This document shows positions 63,052-64,000 of a DNA stretch of 64,000 nucleotides, in pieces. Each line of letters opens with the position of its first letter. The stretch's first letter is position 1. The position numbers were made by a program, and so were the translations under genes. The notes beneath the pieces are model-generated. The model was not told the DNA's origin and ran no database searches. It was given only the letters and a program-made list of their open reading frames with translations. Source of the DNA: JBFMDN01 sp040753915 (GTDB lineage: Bacteria > Desulfobacterota > Desulfomonilia > Desulfomonilales > Desulfomonilaceae); assembly GCA_040753915.1 (NCBI GenBank), contig JBFMDN010000025.1:8030-72029 (forward strand). The letters are read 5' to 3'.

Positions 63052-63282
63052 CTATTCCAGGATCTCCAGGACCGCCCGTTTTTTTATTTTTGTGGAAGCT
63101 GCGCTGAGTATGGTCCGCATGGCCCGGGCTGTACGACCCTGCTTACCGATGACTTTTCCCAGGTCGGGTTTGGCAACCTTCAACTCGATAACTGACGTGA
63201 TTTCCCCTTCCACTTCCGAAACGACAACTTCGTCAGGATTGTCTACGAGGGCTTTCGCGATGTACTCGATCAGCTCTTTCAT
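63052..63282 (-). CDS. khpA: KH-domain RNA-binding protein
   Basis: 76 residues. KH motif VIGKQGRTARAMRTILSAAS. Usual gene between rpsP and rimM. It binds RNA, in some bacteria with KhpB. Confidence 0.93.
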   Translation of the reverse strand: MKELIEYIAKALVDNPDEVVVSEVEGEITSVIELKVAKPDLGKVIGKQGRTARAMRTILSAASTKIKKRAVLEILE

Positions 63283-63509
63283 GGGAACCCTCTCCTTCTC
63301 TCAAGGCCATACCGCTTGATTTTGAGCAATCCTTTGTCGGTCACAGTCTGTGAACGGTTTGATTGACCTCAACCGTCAAGGGCATGGGCAACCGCAACGC
63401 CGAACACGTCTTTCAGTCACCTGGCCCTTGCGAGGCCTGAGCCGTGGGTTTGTCACGCGACAAAGCCGCAACATGGCGCCTTTCGAGCCGATCTTCCGAA
63501 CGGAAGCTC

Positions 63510-63782
63510 TTACGCGGCTGACACGCCCCCCGTGGTCTTGTCCTGACGTTCGAACCGCCTCATGACTTTTCGAACCGTATCGGACACCTGGGCTCCGTTG
63601 GAGATCCATTTGCGGATCTGTTCCATTTTCAGATCGAGCCCCGTGATCTTGTTCCTGGGATCGTACGTTCCAAGCACTTCAAGGAATCGGCCGTCGCGGG
63701 GGAATCGCGAGTCGGAAGCCACAACACGATAAACAGGCTTTTTCTTGGCTCCGTGACGGGCCAACCGGATAGTAACGGACAT
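63510..63782 (-). CDS. rpsP: 30S ribosomal protein S16
   Basis: 90 residues from the ATG at 63782, about 9 bases after GGAGGTG; an in-frame GTG at 63794 is inside that site. S16 features: MSVTIRLARHGAKKKPVYRV then ASDSRFPRDGRFLEVLG and YDPRN. First gene of the cluster seen here. It is needed for 30S assembly. A 227-bp gap separates it from khpA. Confidence 0.98.
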   Translation of the reverse strand: MSVTIRLARHGAKKKPVYRVVASDSRFPRDGRFLEVLGTYDPRNKITGLDLKMEQIRKWISNGAQVSDTVRKVMRRFERQDKTTGGVSAA

Positions 63783-64000
63783 AGAGAGCAGCACCTCCGT
63801 GCGCGAGCATTCTCATTCGTTCCACAATCGAACAAACTTACTGAACTCATTATAAGCTGTCAAGGGAAAAGAGTGAACCAGAATCCACGGTCTACGATGA
63901 CGTGTGGGTCGTGTGGACCCTGTAATGTTCTCATGCAAGCGTCTGTGGCCTACGCATGAGGTCGTTTTTGGGTCGTGTGGCACTCCCCCTCCAAACGTAT

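Noticed and set aside
63900..63985. Repeated GGGTCGTGTGG near the right edge
   Set aside because: Only two copies of 11 bases, 65 bases apart, near the window end; too little to call a repeat element.
1..64000. CRISPR array
   Set aside because: No set of regularly spaced direct repeats was seen; the two repeats at 56.2-56.5 kb are inverted-repeat elements.
1..64000. tRNA or rRNA genes, and a tRNA attachment site for the prophage
   Set aside because: No cloverleaf-type sequence with a TTCRA arm was recognised at the gaps checked, and no rRNA is present.

Overview
The window looks like a mesophilic anaerobic member of the Desulfobacterota (the former Deltaproteobacteria). This is inferred from the moderately high G+C, the gene order rpsP-KH-rimM-trmD-rplS-rnhB, pyruvate phosphate dikinase beside an NADP-type isocitrate dehydrogenase, a ThiS-like/ThiF fusion, and a branched-chain-type ABC importer linked to an acyl-CoA ligase and a thiolase. 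No species is claimed.

Layout. 1-6.6 kb: two divergent PAS histidine kinases (the first cut by the window edge) with 1.3 kb between them that carries six short perfect palindromes. 7.0-21.7 kb: ordinary chromosome with rpsU, a rhodanese/methyltransferase membrane fusion, an FtsX-type permease with a dynamin-like GTPase, ppdK, icd, an MscS channel, thiF and cfa. A PilZ-like gene at 21.9-22.5 kb borders the phage DNA. 22.8-43.7 kb: a one-direction (+) phage morphogenesis and lysis block. In order it holds an XkdF-like protease, scaffold-like protein, major capsid protein, head-tail connectors, tail proteins, a large fibre, a sugar epimerase, holin-like protein, NlpC/P60 endolysin, a spanin pair and the portal. 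43.9-44.8 kb: a small A+T-richer minus-strand pair (dCTP deaminase family plus a small unknown). 45.5-54.2 kb: a minus-strand host operon: tetR, thiolase, livF, livG, acyl-CoA ligase, livH, livM, livK. 54.5-56.2 kb: a multi-pass glycosyltransferase-like protein, followed by two inverted-repeat-bounded elements of about 125 bp. 56.6-59.8 kb: a small gene, a putative small terminase, the large terminase and an ECF-type sigma factor, all +. 60.0-63.8 kb: a PAP2 phosphatase, then the rnhB-rplS-trmD-rimM-khpA-rpsP ribosomal operon on the minus strand.

Most notable is the phage locus. Head, tail, lysis and portal genes are intact, but the terminase lies about 13.5 kb beyond them, across an apparently functional host transport operon. 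No integrase, repressor, replication gene or obvious tape-measure gene is visible in the window. An ECF-type sigma gene directly follows the large terminase. The pattern fits either a prophage broken up by rearrangement or a domesticated, gene-transfer-agent-like particle whose packaging genes sit apart and may be separately regulated. The sequence alone cannot separate these options.
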